Shown here: piece after piece, positions 22,415-31,457 of the stretch | How the letters are laid out: every line of letters begins with the position of its first letter | Numbering within the stretch: the first letter of the stretch is position 1 | Source: Streptomyces echinoruber | GTDB taxonomy: Bacteria; Actinomycetota; Actinomycetes; Streptomycetales; Streptomycetaceae | Reading direction: 5' to 3' | Assembly (NCBI RefSeq): GCF_014651135.1 | Contig: NZ_BMWH01000001.1 | Coordinates: 557,194-621,193 of the forward strand | Length of the DNA: 64,000 bases | Position numbers and translations under genes: made by a program | Notes under the pieces: generated by a model | What the model saw: only the letters and a program-made list of their open reading frames with translations | Database searches by the model: none | What the model was told of the DNA's origin: nothing

Positions 22415-23273
22415 CACGGTGACGTCTCTGGGAGGCCGCCGCGAGGCCGCCGTGCCCCCCGCCCGGGCAGCGGGGCAGGGGCCGCTGCGCCTGCCCCGTG
22501 CTCCGCGCCGCCCCCGGCTGTGGTTCGAGGTCCTGCTGATCGCGGTCAGCTACTGGACGTACTCGCTCATCCGCAACGCCGTCCCCGAGCAGCGGGGCGA
22601 GGCGCTGCGCAACGCCGGCCTCGTCTGGCACGTCGAGCAGCAGCTGGGCATCGCCGTCGAACGCTCGGTCAACCACGTGGCGGACTCGGTGACCTGGCTG
22701 ATCGTCGGCATGAACTACTACTACGCCACGCTGCACTTCGTGGTGACCCTCGGTGTGCTGGTGTGGCTGTACCGCGGTCATCCCGGCCGCTACGCGGCGG
22801 CCCGCCTGGTGCTGTTCGCGACGACCGGCGTCGCCCTCGTCGGCTACTACCTCTTCCCCCTCGCCCCGCCCCGCCTGACGCACGGCGGCTTCGTCGACAC
22901 CGTCGCCGTGCACCACACCTGGGGGTCGATGGCCTCCGGCGACCTGAAGCACATGTCCAACCAGTACGCCGCCATGCCGTCCATGCACATCGGCTGGTCC
23001 CTGTGGTGCGGGCTGGTCCTCTTCGCGCTGGCCCGGGTGCCGTGGGCGCGGGTGCTGGGCCTGCTGTACCCGGTGGCGACACTGGTGGTCATCGTCGCCA
23101 CCGCCAACCACTTCTGGCTCGACGCGGTGGGCGGCGTGGCCTGCCTGGCCTTCGGCTACGGGGTGGCCCGGGTGTGGTACGGGGCGCTGCCGCACGCGCT
23201 GCCGCGGCACGTGCCGCGGCAGCGGCCGCCCGAGACACCGGAACCGGCCGGTCCGGCCGACCGGGCGGCCTAG
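22404..23273 (+). CDS. PAP2 superfamily membrane phosphatase / IPC synthase-like protein
   Basis: A 289-residue integral membrane protein with about six hydrophobic helices. The active-site motifs of the PAP2 fold are visible: AAMPSMHIGWS (the PSxxH motif) and ATANHFWLDAVGG (the third motif with the catalytic His and Asp). The N-terminal half has HVEQQLGIAVE and MNYYYATLHFVV, as in the inositol-phosphorylceramide-synthase-like subgroup common in actinobacteria. It probably acts on a lipid phosphate at the membrane. ATG 22404 is the second copy of a duplicated start; an in-frame extension to 22341 is open. It lies between malR and convergent glnE. Confidence 0.8.
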   Translation: MGDSTVTSLGGRREAAVPPARAAGQGPLRLPRAPRRPRLWFEVLLIAVSYWTYSLIRNAVPEQRGEALRNAGLVWHVEQQLGIAVERSVNHVADSVTWLIVGMNYYYATLHFVVTLGVLVWLYRGHPGRYAAARLVLFATTGVALVGYYLFPLAPPRLTHGGFVDTVAVHHTWGSMASGDLKHMSNQYAAMPSMHIGWSLWCGLVLFALARVPWARVLGLLYPVATLVVIVATANHFWLDAVGGVACLAFGYGVARVWYGALPHALPRHVPRQRPPETPEPAGPADRAA

Positions 23274-23316
23274 CGTTCCGGCGGCAGCCGGTCGTCCGGC
23301 GGTGCGCGGGGCCGCG

Positions 23317-23452
23317 GGCGTATCGCCCGGCGTGCGCGGCGTATCGCCCGGCGTGCGCGGCGTATCGCCCGGCGTGCGCGGCGGGTCGTCCGGCGGTGCG
23401 CGGCGGGCACCTGGCGGTGTGCCGCGGGCACCTGGCGGTGTGCCGCGGGTCA
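23317..23452. repeat. 21-bp tandem repeats abutting the glnE stop codon
   Basis: Three perfect 21-bp units of GGCGTATCGCCCGGCGTGCGC (23317-23337, 23338-23358, 23359-23379; 20 of the bases shown suffice to define it) are followed by diverged units with GGTCGTCCGGCGG and GGGCACCTGGCGGTGTGCC cores. The array runs up to the glnE stop codon at 23450-23452. Confidence 0.8.
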
Positions 23453-26400
23453 CCCGCCGTAGAACAGCCGCTCCATCACCGCCCGGGCCCTGCGGGTCGT
23501 GCGGCGGTAGGCGTCGAGCATGTCGCCGACGCGGCCGGGGCCGTAGCCGAGGTAGCGGCCGACGGCGGCGAGTTCGCGGCTGTCGGTGGGGAAGGTGTCG
23601 CCGGCCCGGCCGCGCACCAGCATCACGGCGTTGCGCACGCGGGTGGCCAGCACCCAGGCCTCGTCGAGGACGGCGGCGTCCTCCGCACCGATGAGGCCGG
23701 CGTCGCGGGCGGCGGCGAGGGCCCGGCGGGTGCGGGTGGTGCGCAGGCCGGGCTCGCGGGCGGCGTGCTGGAGCTGCAGCAGCTGCACGGTCCACTCCAC
23801 GTCGGACAGGCCACCGGGCCCGAGCTTGGCATGCAGCCTCGGGTCGGCGCCGCGCGGCAGCCGCTCGGACTCCATGCGGGCCTTGAGGCGGCGGATCTCG
23901 CGCACGGCGTCCTCGTCGAGGCCGTGCGGGCGGTAGCGCAGCGGGTCGATCAGCTCGACGAAGCGCCGGCCGAGCTCCTCGTCGCCGGCGACCGGCTCGG
24001 CGCGCAGCAGCGCGTGCGACTCCCAGGCCAGGGACCAGCGGCGGTAGTAGGCCGCGTACGACTTCAGGGTGCGCACCAGCGGCCCGGAGCGGCCCTCTGG
24101 GCGCAGGTCGGCGTCGATGATCAGCGGCGGGTCGAGGCTGGGCAGCCGCAGCAGGCGGCGCATCTCGGCGACGACCTTGTTGGCGGCCTCGGCCGCCTCG
24201 CGCTCGCCGACGCCGTCCCGCGGCTCGTGGACGAAGATCACGTCGGCGTCGGAGCCGTAGCCGAGTTCGTGGCCGCCGAACCGGCCCATGCCGATGATCG
24301 CGAACCGGGTGGGCAGGGTGTCGCCCCAGTGGTCGCGGACGACCGCGCGCAGGGTGCCGGCGAGGGTGGCGGCGGTCAGGTCGGACACGGCGGCGCCGAC
24401 CCGGTCGACGAGCGCGCCCTGGTCGGCCTCGGCGGGCTGGCTGCCGGTGCCGTAGGAGCCGACGATGTCGGCGGCGGCGGTGCGGAACAGCTCGCGGCGG
24501 CGCACGCCGCGGGCGACGGTGACCGCCTGCTCGGCGTCGGCGGCGCGGCCGACCGCGGCCATGATCTCCTGCTCCAGGTGGGCGCGGGAGCGGGGTTCGA
24601 GCCCGCCGCCGGGTCCGGCCCCGTCGCCGTCGCCGAGCAGGGCCACCGCCTCCGGGGCACGCATCAGCAGGTCGGGGGCGAGCCGGCCGGCGGACAGCAC
24701 GCGGGCGAGGTTCTCGGCGGCGGCGCCCTCGTCCCGCAGCAGCCGCAGGTACCAGGGCGTCTTGCCGAGCGCGTCCGACACCTTGCGGAAGTTGAGCAGG
24801 CCCGCGTCCGGGTCGGCGGAGTCCGCGAACCAGCCCAGCAGCACCGGCAGCAGCGTGCGCTGGATGGCGGCCTTGCGGGTGACGCCGGAGGCCAGGGCCT
24901 CCAGGTGGCGCAGGGCGGCGGCCGGGTCGGCGTAGCCGAGCGCGACGAGCCGTTCCCGGGCCGCCTCCGGACTGAGCCGGGCCTCGCCGGGCGCGAGCTG
25001 GGCGACCGCGTCGAGCAGCGGGCGGTAGAACAGCTTCTCGTGCAGGCGGCGTACGGCGGTGGCGTGCCGCCGCCACTCGCGGTGCAGCTCGGCGACCGGG
25101 TCGGTGCGCAGGCCCAGGGAGCGGCCCAGGCGGCGCAGGTCGGCCTCGTCCTCGGGGACGAGGTGGGTGCGGCGCAGCCGGTGCAGCTGGATGCGGTGCT
25201 CCATGGAGCGCAGGAAGCGGTAGGCCTCGTCCAGGCGGGCGGCGTCCTCGCGGCCGACGTAGCCGCCGGCGGCGAGCGCCTTGAGGGCGTCCAGGGTGCT
25301 GCCGCTGCGCAGCGAGGGGTCGGAGCGGCCGTGCACCAGCTGCAGCAGCTGCACGGCGAACTCGACGTCGCGCAGCCCGCCCCGGCCGAGCTTCAGCTCC
25401 CGCTCGGCCTCGGCGGCGGGCAGGTTGTCCACCACGCGCTGCCGCATGCGCTGCACGTCGGAGACGAAGTTCTCCCGCTCGGCGGCCTGCCACACCAGCG
25501 GCGAGACGGCGGCGAGGTACTGCTCGCCCAGCTCCGCGTCGCCGGCCACCGGGCGGGCCTTGAGCAGCGCCTGGAACTCCCAGGTCTTGGCCCAGCGCTG
25601 GTAGTAGGCGAGGTGGCTGCTGAGGGTGCGCACGAGGGGGCCGTTGCGGCCCTCGGGGCGCAGGTTGGCGTCGACGGCCCAGATGGAGCCCTCGACGGTG
25701 GTCTCGGAGCAGATCCGCATCAGGTGCGAGGCGAGCCGGGTCGCGGCGCGCAGCGCCTTGCCCTCGTCGGCGCCCTCGGCGGCCTCGGCGACGAAGATGA
25801 CGTCGACGTCGGAGACGTAGTTCAGCTCGTGGCCGCCGCACTTGCCCATGCCGATGACGGCGAGCCGGCACAGCCGGGCGTCCTCCGGCGCGGCGGCGCC
25901 GGCGATGCGCAGCGCGGCGCGCAGGGTCGCGGTGGCCAGGTCGGCGAGCTCGGCGGCGGTGTCGGCGACGTCTATGGTGCCGCACACGTCCCGGGCGGCG
26001 ATCGACAGCAGGCAGCGCCGGTAGGCGACGCGCAGCGCGACCGGGTCGGCGGCCTCGGCGAGCCGCCGCTCGAACTCCGCCACGCCGGGGTGCAGGTCCT
26101 GCGGCTCGTAGGTGACCAGCACCTGCCAGTCCCGCGGGTGCCGGGCCAGGTGGTCGCCGAGCGCGGCGGAGGCGCCGAGCACACCGAGCAGCCGGTCCCG
26201 CAGCGGCTTGGCGGAGATCAGCGTGTCCAGCAGTTCCCGGCGGGCGGCCGGCTCCTGCTGCGCCTCCAGCAGCCGCACCAGCCCGCGCAGCGCCAGGTCC
26301 GGGTCGGCGGTCGCGCCCAGCGCCTCCAGCAGCACCGGGTCGTCGCGCAGCGGCGCCAGCTCCGGGCCGTCCAGCAGCCGCTCGGCGGCCGAGGCATCGG

Positions 26401-26458
26401 TGAAGCCGTGCCGCAGCAGCCGCGTGAAGGTACTGCTCCTGCGCCCCGGCGCCGTCAT
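23450..26458 (-). CDS. glnE: Bifunctional glutamine synthetase adenylyltransferase / deadenylase
   Basis: A 1002-residue enzyme with two nucleotidyltransferase halves that add and remove AMP on glutamine synthetase GlnA. The N-terminal half has GMGKCGGHELNYVSDVDVIF near residue 215 and the C-terminal half GMGRFGGHELGYGSDADVIF near residue 730; the DVD and DAD pairs bind metal. Length matches actinobacterial GlnE. ATG 26458 has a GGGAGG ribosome-binding site. It regulates GS-I, whose gene is not here; the nearby GlnA2 is not expected to be a target because it lacks the adenylylated-Tyr context. The stop codon lies within a tandem repeat array. Confidence 0.95.
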   Translation of the reverse strand: MTAPGRRSSTFTRLLRHGFTDASAAERLLDGPELAPLRDDPVLLEALGATADPDLALRGLVRLLEAQQEPAARRELLDTLISAKPLRDRLLGVLGASAALGDHLARHPRDWQVLVTYEPQDLHPGVAEFERRLAEAADPVALRVAYRRCLLSIAARDVCGTIDVADTAAELADLATATLRAALRIAGAAAPEDARLCRLAVIGMGKCGGHELNYVSDVDVIFVAEAAEGADEGKALRAATRLASHLMRICSETTVEGSIWAVDANLRPEGRNGPLVRTLSSHLAYYQRWAKTWEFQALLKARPVAGDAELGEQYLAAVSPLVWQAAERENFVSDVQRMRQRVVDNLPAAEAERELKLGRGGLRDVEFAVQLLQLVHGRSDPSLRSGSTLDALKALAAGGYVGREDAARLDEAYRFLRSMEHRIQLHRLRRTHLVPEDEADLRRLGRSLGLRTDPVAELHREWRRHATAVRRLHEKLFYRPLLDAVAQLAPGEARLSPEAARERLVALGYADPAAALRHLEALASGVTRKAAIQRTLLPVLLGWFADSADPDAGLLNFRKVSDALGKTPWYLRLLRDEGAAAENLARVLSAGRLAPDLLMRAPEAVALLGDGDGAGPGGGLEPRSRAHLEQEIMAAVGRAADAEQAVTVARGVRRRELFRTAAADIVGSYGTGSQPAEADQGALVDRVGAAVSDLTAATLAGTLRAVVRDHWGDTLPTRFAIIGMGRFGGHELGYGSDADVIFVHEPRDGVGEREAAEAANKVVAEMRRLLRLPSLDPPLIIDADLRPEGRSGPLVRTLKSYAAYYRRWSLAWESHALLRAEPVAGDEELGRRFVELIDPLRYRPHGLDEDAVREIRRLKARMESERLPRGADPRLHAKLGPGGLSDVEWTVQLLQLQHAAREPGLRTTRTRRALAAARDAGLIGAEDAAVLDEAWVLATRVRNAVMLVRGRAGDTFPTDSRELAAVGRYLGYGPGRVGDMLDAYRRTTRRARAVMERLFYGG

Positions 26459-26769
26459 CCCGGCCTCCCGTCTGCTTCCGCCCGATCGCACCGGTCGCCG
26501 TCGCACCGGTGGGAGATCGGATCAAGGTCGGTCGTACGGCTCGAGCCTAACCGGAGTGCCCGGCACGGGAGCCGGGCCGGTGGCGAACCCGTGGGGGCCT
26601 TCGCCGGAGTCCGCCGGGCAGTCCGCCTCACGAAAGCGCGAATTCTCTTCATTTTCCCTGTTGAGTAATTCAACAGTGGAAAGGGCAACCAGGCCGTCGG
26701 CGCCGAGATGCGATCTTTCCGGCCCGGGGCTTCCATGAAAAAGGAAAAGGGATACGGAGAGATATCGAC
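26459..26769 (+). promoter_or_regulatory. A/T-rich divergent region before the ferritin-like operon, with a 19-bp palindrome
   Basis: This 311-bp gap between glnE and the peptide gene is much less G/C-rich than the window average from about 26630 on. CTGTTGA, a 5-base spacer and TCAACAG form an inverted repeat at 26658-26676, a likely operator for an unknown regulator. No gene was found in the gap. Confidence 0.55.
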
Positions 26770-26892
26770 ATGAGCCAGGACGCAACGTCGACTTCCGCGC
26801 GAGGCGGCTCCGCGGATGCGCCACCGTATGCCGTGGAACGACATACGGATCGGGTACTGCAGGATCGTCGCCGGCGCACCGAGGGGACGTAG
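26770..26892 (+). CDS. Possible 40-residue leader or precursor peptide
   Basis: An ATG at 26770 with a GGAGAG ribosome-binding site opens a 40-codon frame ending TAG two bases before the next start (26895). The peptide is polar: Ser/Thr/Ala-rich at the start, Arg-rich at the end (DRRRRTEGT). It has no Cys and no hydrophobic stretch. Its tight position suggests translational coupling. It could be a leader peptide, a small precursor of a modified peptide, or chance. I do not recognise it. Confidence 0.4.
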   Translation: MSQDATSTSARGGSADAPPYAVERHTDRVLQDRRRRTEGT

Positions 26893-26894
26893 CC

Positions 26895-27971
26895 GTGACC
26901 AGGCTTCTCGCTTACGAAAGCAACGACATCACCGAGCTGCTGCAGCAGCCTCCCGAGCACCGGGACGCCGACTGGTTGAAGGACGCGCTGCAACAGGCCG
27001 TCATGCTGGAGCTGGCGACGCTTCCGCCCTATCTCTGCGGCATGTGGTCGATCGAGAATCCGGACGAGGACTCGGACGTCTTCGACGCCCTCAAGGAGGT
27101 CGTCTTCGACGAGATGTCGCATCTGGGCCTGGTGGGCAACCTTCTCACCACCATCGGTGGCACGCCGCGCCTGGCGGACGAGAACGTGGTGCCGAAATAC
27201 CCGGGACCGCTGCCCGGCGGTGTGCGGCCGGGGCTCTCCGTTTCGCTGGGCGGCCTGACACGCGAGTCGCTCGACATGTTCTCCCGTATGGAACAGCCCG
27301 AGGAGCCGATTTCCTTGGTCGGCAGGTCGCCCCGCATCACGATAGGCGGCTTCTACGCCGCCGTCCTCGAGGCGTTTCGCGGTCACGCCGACCTGATCAC
27401 CGGCGCTCGGCAGCTCACCCGGAACATGGCGCATCACGGGGCCGGGAACAATGTCGTCGCCATCACCTCTTTCCCGCAGGTCGAGGCAGCGATCAAGGTG
27501 ATCAGGGAACAGGGGGAAGGCACCTCGGCGTCACCGGAGAACCCGTATCCCGGGGCGGTCGGCGAACTGGCCCATTTCTACGTGTTCCGGGAAATCCTCC
27601 ACGGACGCAAACTGATCAGGGTCTCGGAGAATCCCGCGCGATGGGACTTCGAAGGAGACGAGATACGGATGCCGCGGACGCTGCCCATGGGGAGGGTGCC
27701 GAAGGGCGGCTGGGGGGCGGGGAATTCCGCCGTCCCGGACCCGGAGACGAGAAAACTGCTGGATTCCTTCAATCAGTCGTACAGCAGCATGCTGCGCGCT
27801 CTGGAGCAGGCATGGCGGACGGATCTGCCGGCCAAGGCGAAGGAGCTGCTGAACAAGGCCGTGAGTCAGATGTTCACCCTGCAGGAGCCGGCCCGGGCGC
27901 TGATGCGCCGGCCGCTGCCCGGCGGGGGAGGGAAGACGTACGGGCCGGAGTTCCGCTACGTCGACACCTGA
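26895..27971 (+). CDS. Ferritin-like (VioB-type iminophenyl-pyruvate dimer synthase domain) protein
   Basis: A 358-residue protein whose N-terminal two-thirds matches the ferritin-like domain found in VioB-type enzymes. Candidate diiron ligands are Glu in QAVMLELATLPPYL (about 40), the ExxH pair in FDEMSHLGLVGNLL (about 75) and Glu residues in the later helices YAAVLEAFRG and FYVFREILHG. The C-terminal part ends in a short tail RRPLPGGGGKTYG. VioB itself joins oxidised tryptophan units in violacein synthesis, but no other such gene is here, so the substrate is unknown. The start is GTG 26895 with GAGGGG upstream. Base composition of the gene is less extreme than its neighbours, hinting at transfer. 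Confidence 0.8.
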   Translation: MTRLLAYESNDITELLQQPPEHRDADWLKDALQQAVMLELATLPPYLCGMWSIENPDEDSDVFDALKEVVFDEMSHLGLVGNLLTTIGGTPRLADENVVPKYPGPLPGGVRPGLSVSLGGLTRESLDMFSRMEQPEEPISLVGRSPRITIGGFYAAVLEAFRGHADLITGARQLTRNMAHHGAGNNVVAITSFPQVEAAIKVIREQGEGTSASPENPYPGAVGELAHFYVFREILHGRKLIRVSENPARWDFEGDEIRMPRTLPMGRVPKGGWGAGNSAVPDPETRKLLDSFNQSYSSMLRALEQAWRTDLPAKAKELLNKAVSQMFTLQEPARALMRRPLPGGGGKTYGPEFRYVDT

Positions 27972-28100
27972 CCGGACGCCGTGCCCGGTGTCCGGGGGGA
28001 CGCCCTCGCCACCCGCCGCGCGGCCGGCGCCGTCCCGAACCGGCGCCGTCCCGAGCCGGCGCCGGACGGCCCAGGGACGGCCCGGGGGGTGAGACGCCGC

Positions 28101-28129
28101 GGGGCCGGCGGTCCACGACCGCCGGCCCC
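28101..28129. terminator. Bidirectional hairpin terminator
   Basis: GGGGCCGGCGGTC and GACCGCCGGCCCC form a perfect 13-bp stem with a 3-base loop between the convergent ferritin-like gene and glnA2. It can serve both strands. Confidence 0.75.
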
Positions 28130-28167
28130 GCTCGCCGTATCGGCGGTGCACCCGCCCCGACCCGCGC

Positions 28168-29529
28168 CTACAGCACCGGCAGACTCTTGCGCAGCTCGAA
28201 CGCGGTGACCTCGGAGCGGTACTCCTCCCACTCCTGCCGCTTGTTGCGCAGGAAGAAGTCGAAGACGTGCTCGCCGAGGGTCTCGGCGACGAGGTCGCTG
28301 CGCTCCATGAGGGTGAGGGCCTCGCCCAGGTTCTGCGGGAGGGGCTCGATGCCGAGGGCGCGGCGCTCGGCGTCGGAGAGGGCCCAGACGTCGTCCTCGG
28401 CGCCGGGCGGCAGCTCGTAGCCCTCCTCGATGCCCTTCAGGCCGGCGGCCAGCAGCACCGCGTAGGCGAGGTAGGGGTTCGCGCCCGAGTCGAGGGAGCG
28501 GACCTCCACCCGCGCCGAGCCGGTCTTGCCGGGCTTGTACATCGGGATGCGGACCAGGGCCGAGCGGTTGTTGTGGCCCCAGCAGATGTACGACGGGGCC
28601 TCGCCGCCGGCGCCGGCGGTGCGCGTGGCGCCGCCCCAGATGCGCTTGTAGGAGTTGACCCACTGGTTGGTCACCGCGGAGATCTCGCCGGCGTGCCGCA
28701 GCAGGCCCGCGATGAAGGAGCGGCCGACCTTGGAGAGCTGGTACTCGGCGCCGGATTCGTAGAAGGCGTTGCGGTCGCCCTCGAAGAGGGAGAGGTGGGT
28801 GTGCATGCCGGAGCCGGGGTATTCGGAGAACGGCTTCGGCATGAACGTCGCCTGCACGCCCTGCTCCAGCGCCACCTGCTTCATCACCAGGCGGAACGTC
28901 ATGATGTTGTCCGCCGTGGACAGGGCGTCGGCGTAGCGCAGGTCGATCTCCTGCTGGCCGGGGGCGCCCTCGTGGTGGGAGAACTCCACGGAGATGCCCA
29001 TCGACTCCAGCATGGTGATCGCCTGGCGGCGGAAGTCCATGCCGATGTTCTGCGGGGTGTGGTCGAAGTAGCCGGAGTTGTCGGCCGGGGTGGGGCGGGA
29101 GCCGTCGACCGGCTTGTCCTTCAGCAGGAAGAACTCGATCTCCGGGTGGGTGTAGAAGGTGAAGCCCAGGTCGGAGGCGTGGGCCAGGGCGCGCTTGAGC
29201 ACGTACCTGGGGTCGGCGAAGGACGGGGAGCCGTCCGGCATGAGGATGTCGCAGAACATGCGGGCGGTGCCGGGGGCCTCGGCGCGCCACGGCAGGATCT
29301 GGAAGGTGGACGGGTCCGGCTTGGCGATCATGTCGGACTCGTAGACCCGGGCGAAGCCCTCGATGGCCGAGCCGTCGAAACCGATGCCTTCGTCGAACGC
29401 CTGCTCGAGCTCGGCCGGGGCGACGGCCACGGACTTGAGGAAGCCGAGCACGTCCGTGAACCACAGGCGTACGAACCGGATGTCGCGCTCCTCCAGCGTC
29501 CGGAGCACGAACTCCTGCTGCTTGTCCAT
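28168..29529 (-). CDS. glnA2: GlnA2-type glutamine synthetase-like ligase
   Basis: A 453-residue member of the glutamine synthetase fold, the known length of actinobacterial GlnA2. The beta-grasp domain (to about 105) is followed by FYTHPEIEFFLL, EFSHHEGAPGQQEID and PGSGMHTHLS, which supply Mg/Mn ligands and the ATP site, and NRSALVRIP. The NLYDLP context of the adenylylated Tyr in GlnA is missing (here GYELPPGAEDD), so GlnE control is unlikely. In S. coelicolor GlnA2 has been described as a gamma-glutamylpolyamine synthetase, so polyamine use is the best guess. I chose ATG 29529 because GGGGAAG lies at better spacing than for ATG 29544. Confidence 0.92.
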   Translation of the reverse strand: MDKQQEFVLRTLEERDIRFVRLWFTDVLGFLKSVAVAPAELEQAFDEGIGFDGSAIEGFARVYESDMIAKPDPSTFQILPWRAEAPGTARMFCDILMPDGSPSFADPRYVLKRALAHASDLGFTFYTHPEIEFFLLKDKPVDGSRPTPADNSGYFDHTPQNIGMDFRRQAITMLESMGISVEFSHHEGAPGQQEIDLRYADALSTADNIMTFRLVMKQVALEQGVQATFMPKPFSEYPGSGMHTHLSLFEGDRNAFYESGAEYQLSKVGRSFIAGLLRHAGEISAVTNQWVNSYKRIWGGATRTAGAGGEAPSYICWGHNNRSALVRIPMYKPGKTGSARVEVRSLDSGANPYLAYAVLLAAGLKGIEEGYELPPGAEDDVWALSDAERRALGIEPLPQNLGEALTLMERSDLVAETLGEHVFDFFLRNKRQEWEEYRSEVTAFELRKSLPVL

Positions 29530-29770
29530 CTTCCGCTTCCCCATCCTTGCTGGTCAGGCCGCCTTCCTCCGGGAGGGACCGGAGGCGGCCGGGCACCTGA
29601 GCATCCCACCACACCACCATGTCACGCATGGTGCGGACCGCGATCGGCGGGCCGATCCCGGCGTGAACGCACGGCATCCGGCGGGCGTACTGCTGTGGGG
29701 CCCATCTTGCCTGCCCGCGCCCGCATCCGTAACGGGCGCCGCCGGCCCGGCACCGCCCCGCCCACCCGTT

Positions 29771-29793
29771 AATTTGCATACCAGATGCAAATT
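29771..29793. promoter_or_regulatory. NsrR-type operator upstream of hmp
   Basis: AATTTGCAT, a 5-base spacer and ATGCAAATT form a perfect inverted repeat of 9-bp arms, matching the 23-bp dyad bound by NsrR in Streptomyces. It lies 40 bases before the hmp start, in an A/T-rich patch. The rest of the 303-bp gap between glnA2 and hmp (29530-29832) holds only promoter sequence. Confidence 0.8.
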
Positions 29794-29832
29794 TTATTAC
29801 GGTGCCGCCCAGTCGACCCCGAGGAGTTCCCG

Positions 29833-31017
29833 ATGCTGTCGGAACAGTCCGCCGCGACCGTGCGCGCCACCCTTCCCGCCGTCGGAGCGGCCATCGGTGA
29901 GATCACCGAGCGCTTCTACGCCGGGTTGTTCGCCGCCCACCCGGAGCTGCTGCGCGACCTGTTCAACCGCGGCAACCAGGCCGCCGGCACCCAGCGCCAG
30001 GCGCTGGCCGGCGCCATCGCCGCCTTCGCCACCCACCTCGTGGAGCACCCGGAGCAGCGGCCGGACGTGATGCTGAGCCGCATCGCCCACAAGCACGCCT
30101 CCCTGGGCATCACCCCGGACCAGTACGGCATCGTCCACGAGCACCTCTTCGCCGCCATCGCCGGCGTCCTCGGCGAGGCCGTCACCCCCGAGGTCGCCGC
30201 GGCCTGGGACGAGGTCTACTGGCTGATGGCGAACGCGCTGATCGCGCTGGAGAAGCGGCTGTACGAGGAGCGCGGGGGCACCGTGTGGCGCCGCTGGGAG
30301 GTCGTCGAACGGATCCGGGAGACCGACGACGTCGCCACCTTCCGGCTGCGCCCGGTGGACGGCGGCCCGGTGGCGGACTTCCGCGCCGGCCAGTACGTGT
30401 CCGTGCGCGTCGAACTCGCCGACGGCGCCCGCCAGATACGCCAGTACAGCCTGTCCGGGACACCGGGCGGCACGGTGCGGCAGATCAGCGTCAAGCGGGT
30501 GCGCGGCGAGGGCACGCCCGACGGCGAGGTGTCGAACCACCTGCACGAGCAGGTGCGGGAGGGCGACGTCCTGGAGCTGTCCGAGCCGTTCGGCGACCTC
30601 GTGCTGGACGCCACCGAGGACACGCCGCTGCTGCTGGCCTCCGCCGGGATCGGGGTGACCCCGATGATCGCGATGCTGGCGCAGCTCGCCGGCAGCGGCC
30701 ACCGCGGTCCGGTCACCGTGGTGCACGGCGACCGCTCCCCCGCCCACCACGCGCTGCGCGCCGACCACGAGGCGTACACGGCGAAGCTGCCGGACGCGGC
30801 CCTGCACCTGTGGTACGAGCAGGACGCCCCGGCCGGCGCCCGCACCGGGCTGGTCGACCTCTCCGCCCTGCCGGTCGCCTCCGGCACCCGCGCCTACCTG
30901 TGCGGCCCGCTGCCGTTCCTGCGGGCGGTGCGCAGCCAGCTGATCGGCAAGGGCGTGGCCCCGGCCGACATCCACTACGAGGTCTTCGGCCCCGACCTCT
31001 GGCTGGCCCGGGACTGA
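29833..31017 (+). CDS. hmp: Flavohaemoglobin, nitric oxide dioxygenase
   Basis: A 394-residue cytoplasmic enzyme that turns NO into nitrate with NAD(P)H and O2. The globin domain (1-140) carries the distal LFNRGNQ region and the proximal haem His in ISRIAHKHASLGI. The ferredoxin-reductase-type FAD domain has RQYSLSG (FAD contact). The NAD domain has LLASAGIGVTPMIAML and the terminal YLCGPLPFL and FGPD segments. ATG 29833 has GAGGAG upstream. A near-perfect NsrR palindrome in the promoter and the convergent nsrR gene show that it is induced by NO. Its last 43 bases overlap nsrR. Confidence 0.94.
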   Translation: MLSEQSAATVRATLPAVGAAIGEITERFYAGLFAAHPELLRDLFNRGNQAAGTQRQALAGAIAAFATHLVEHPEQRPDVMLSRIAHKHASLGITPDQYGIVHEHLFAAIAGVLGEAVTPEVAAAWDEVYWLMANALIALEKRLYEERGGTVWRRWEVVERIRETDDVATFRLRPVDGGPVADFRAGQYVSVRVELADGARQIRQYSLSGTPGGTVRQISVKRVRGEGTPDGEVSNHLHEQVREGDVLELSEPFGDLVLDATEDTPLLLASAGIGVTPMIAMLAQLAGSGHRGPVTVVHGDRSPAHHALRADHEAYTAKLPDAALHLWYEQDAPAGARTGLVDLSALPVASGTRAYLCGPLPFLRAVRSQLIGKGVAPADIHYEVFGPDLWLARD

Positions 31018-31457
31018 CGGCCGACCGTGGGCAGGCCCAGCAGCAGCGGGCCGGTGGGCCTGCCCACGAGGTCCGCCAGGGTGACCGGGTCCAGGGAGGC
31101 ATAGAACGCCTCCTGGGCCCGGCGCAGGGCGCCCCGCAGGCGGCACCCGGAGTTCAGCGGGCAGGGTGCCTGCGCGTGCCCCTCGCAGTCCGCCACCTCG
31201 CCGTCGCCCTCGAAGGCGCGGACCACGGCGCCCACCGACGCGGTGCGTCCCCGGCCGGTCAGCGCGAGCCCGCCGCCCCGCCCGCGGCGGGCGTCGACCA
31301 GGCCCATGTGCTGCAGCTCGGCCACGACCTTCGCGGTGTGCGTGTAGGGCACCTCCATGTCGGCGGCCACGTCCCGGGTCGTCGGCGTGGTGTCTCCCGC
31401 CACGGCGAGCCGCATCAGCACGCGCAGCGCCAGGTCGGTGGATCGCAAAAGCCGCAT
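30975..31457 (-). CDS. nsrR: Rrf2 family NO-sensing repressor NsrR
   Basis: A 160-residue iron-sulphur regulator. The Rrf2 winged helix occupies residues 1-70 (STDLALRVLMRLA, then the recognition helix around VPYTHTAKVVAELQ). Three Cys (C91, C99, C105) lie where Rrf2 proteins bind the cluster; the first spacing (seven residues between) is slightly longer than in well-studied NsrR. The gene faces hmp and overlaps its end by 43 bases. It should repress hmp by binding the AATTTGCAT palindrome until NO destroys the cluster. I chose ATG 31457; an ATG at 31481 would add eight residues. Confidence 0.88.
   Translation of the reverse strand: MRLLRSTDLALRVLMRLAVAGDTTPTTRDVAADMEVPYTHTAKVVAELQHMGLVDARRGRGGGLALTGRGRTASVGAVVRAFEGDGEVADCEGHAQAPCPLNSGCRLRGALRRAQEAFYASLDPVTLADLVGRPTGPLLLGLPTVGRQSRASQRSGPKTS

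Noticed and set aside
23317..23452. Possible CRISPR array near glnE
   Set aside because: The units are contiguous without unique spacers, only 21 bp long, and no cas gene is nearby. The same holds for the other tandem arrays.
22520..26668. Plus-strand open frame of 1382 codons across the PAP2 gene and opposite glnE
   Set aside because: It is the shadow of PAP2 and glnE codon bias and shows no domain.
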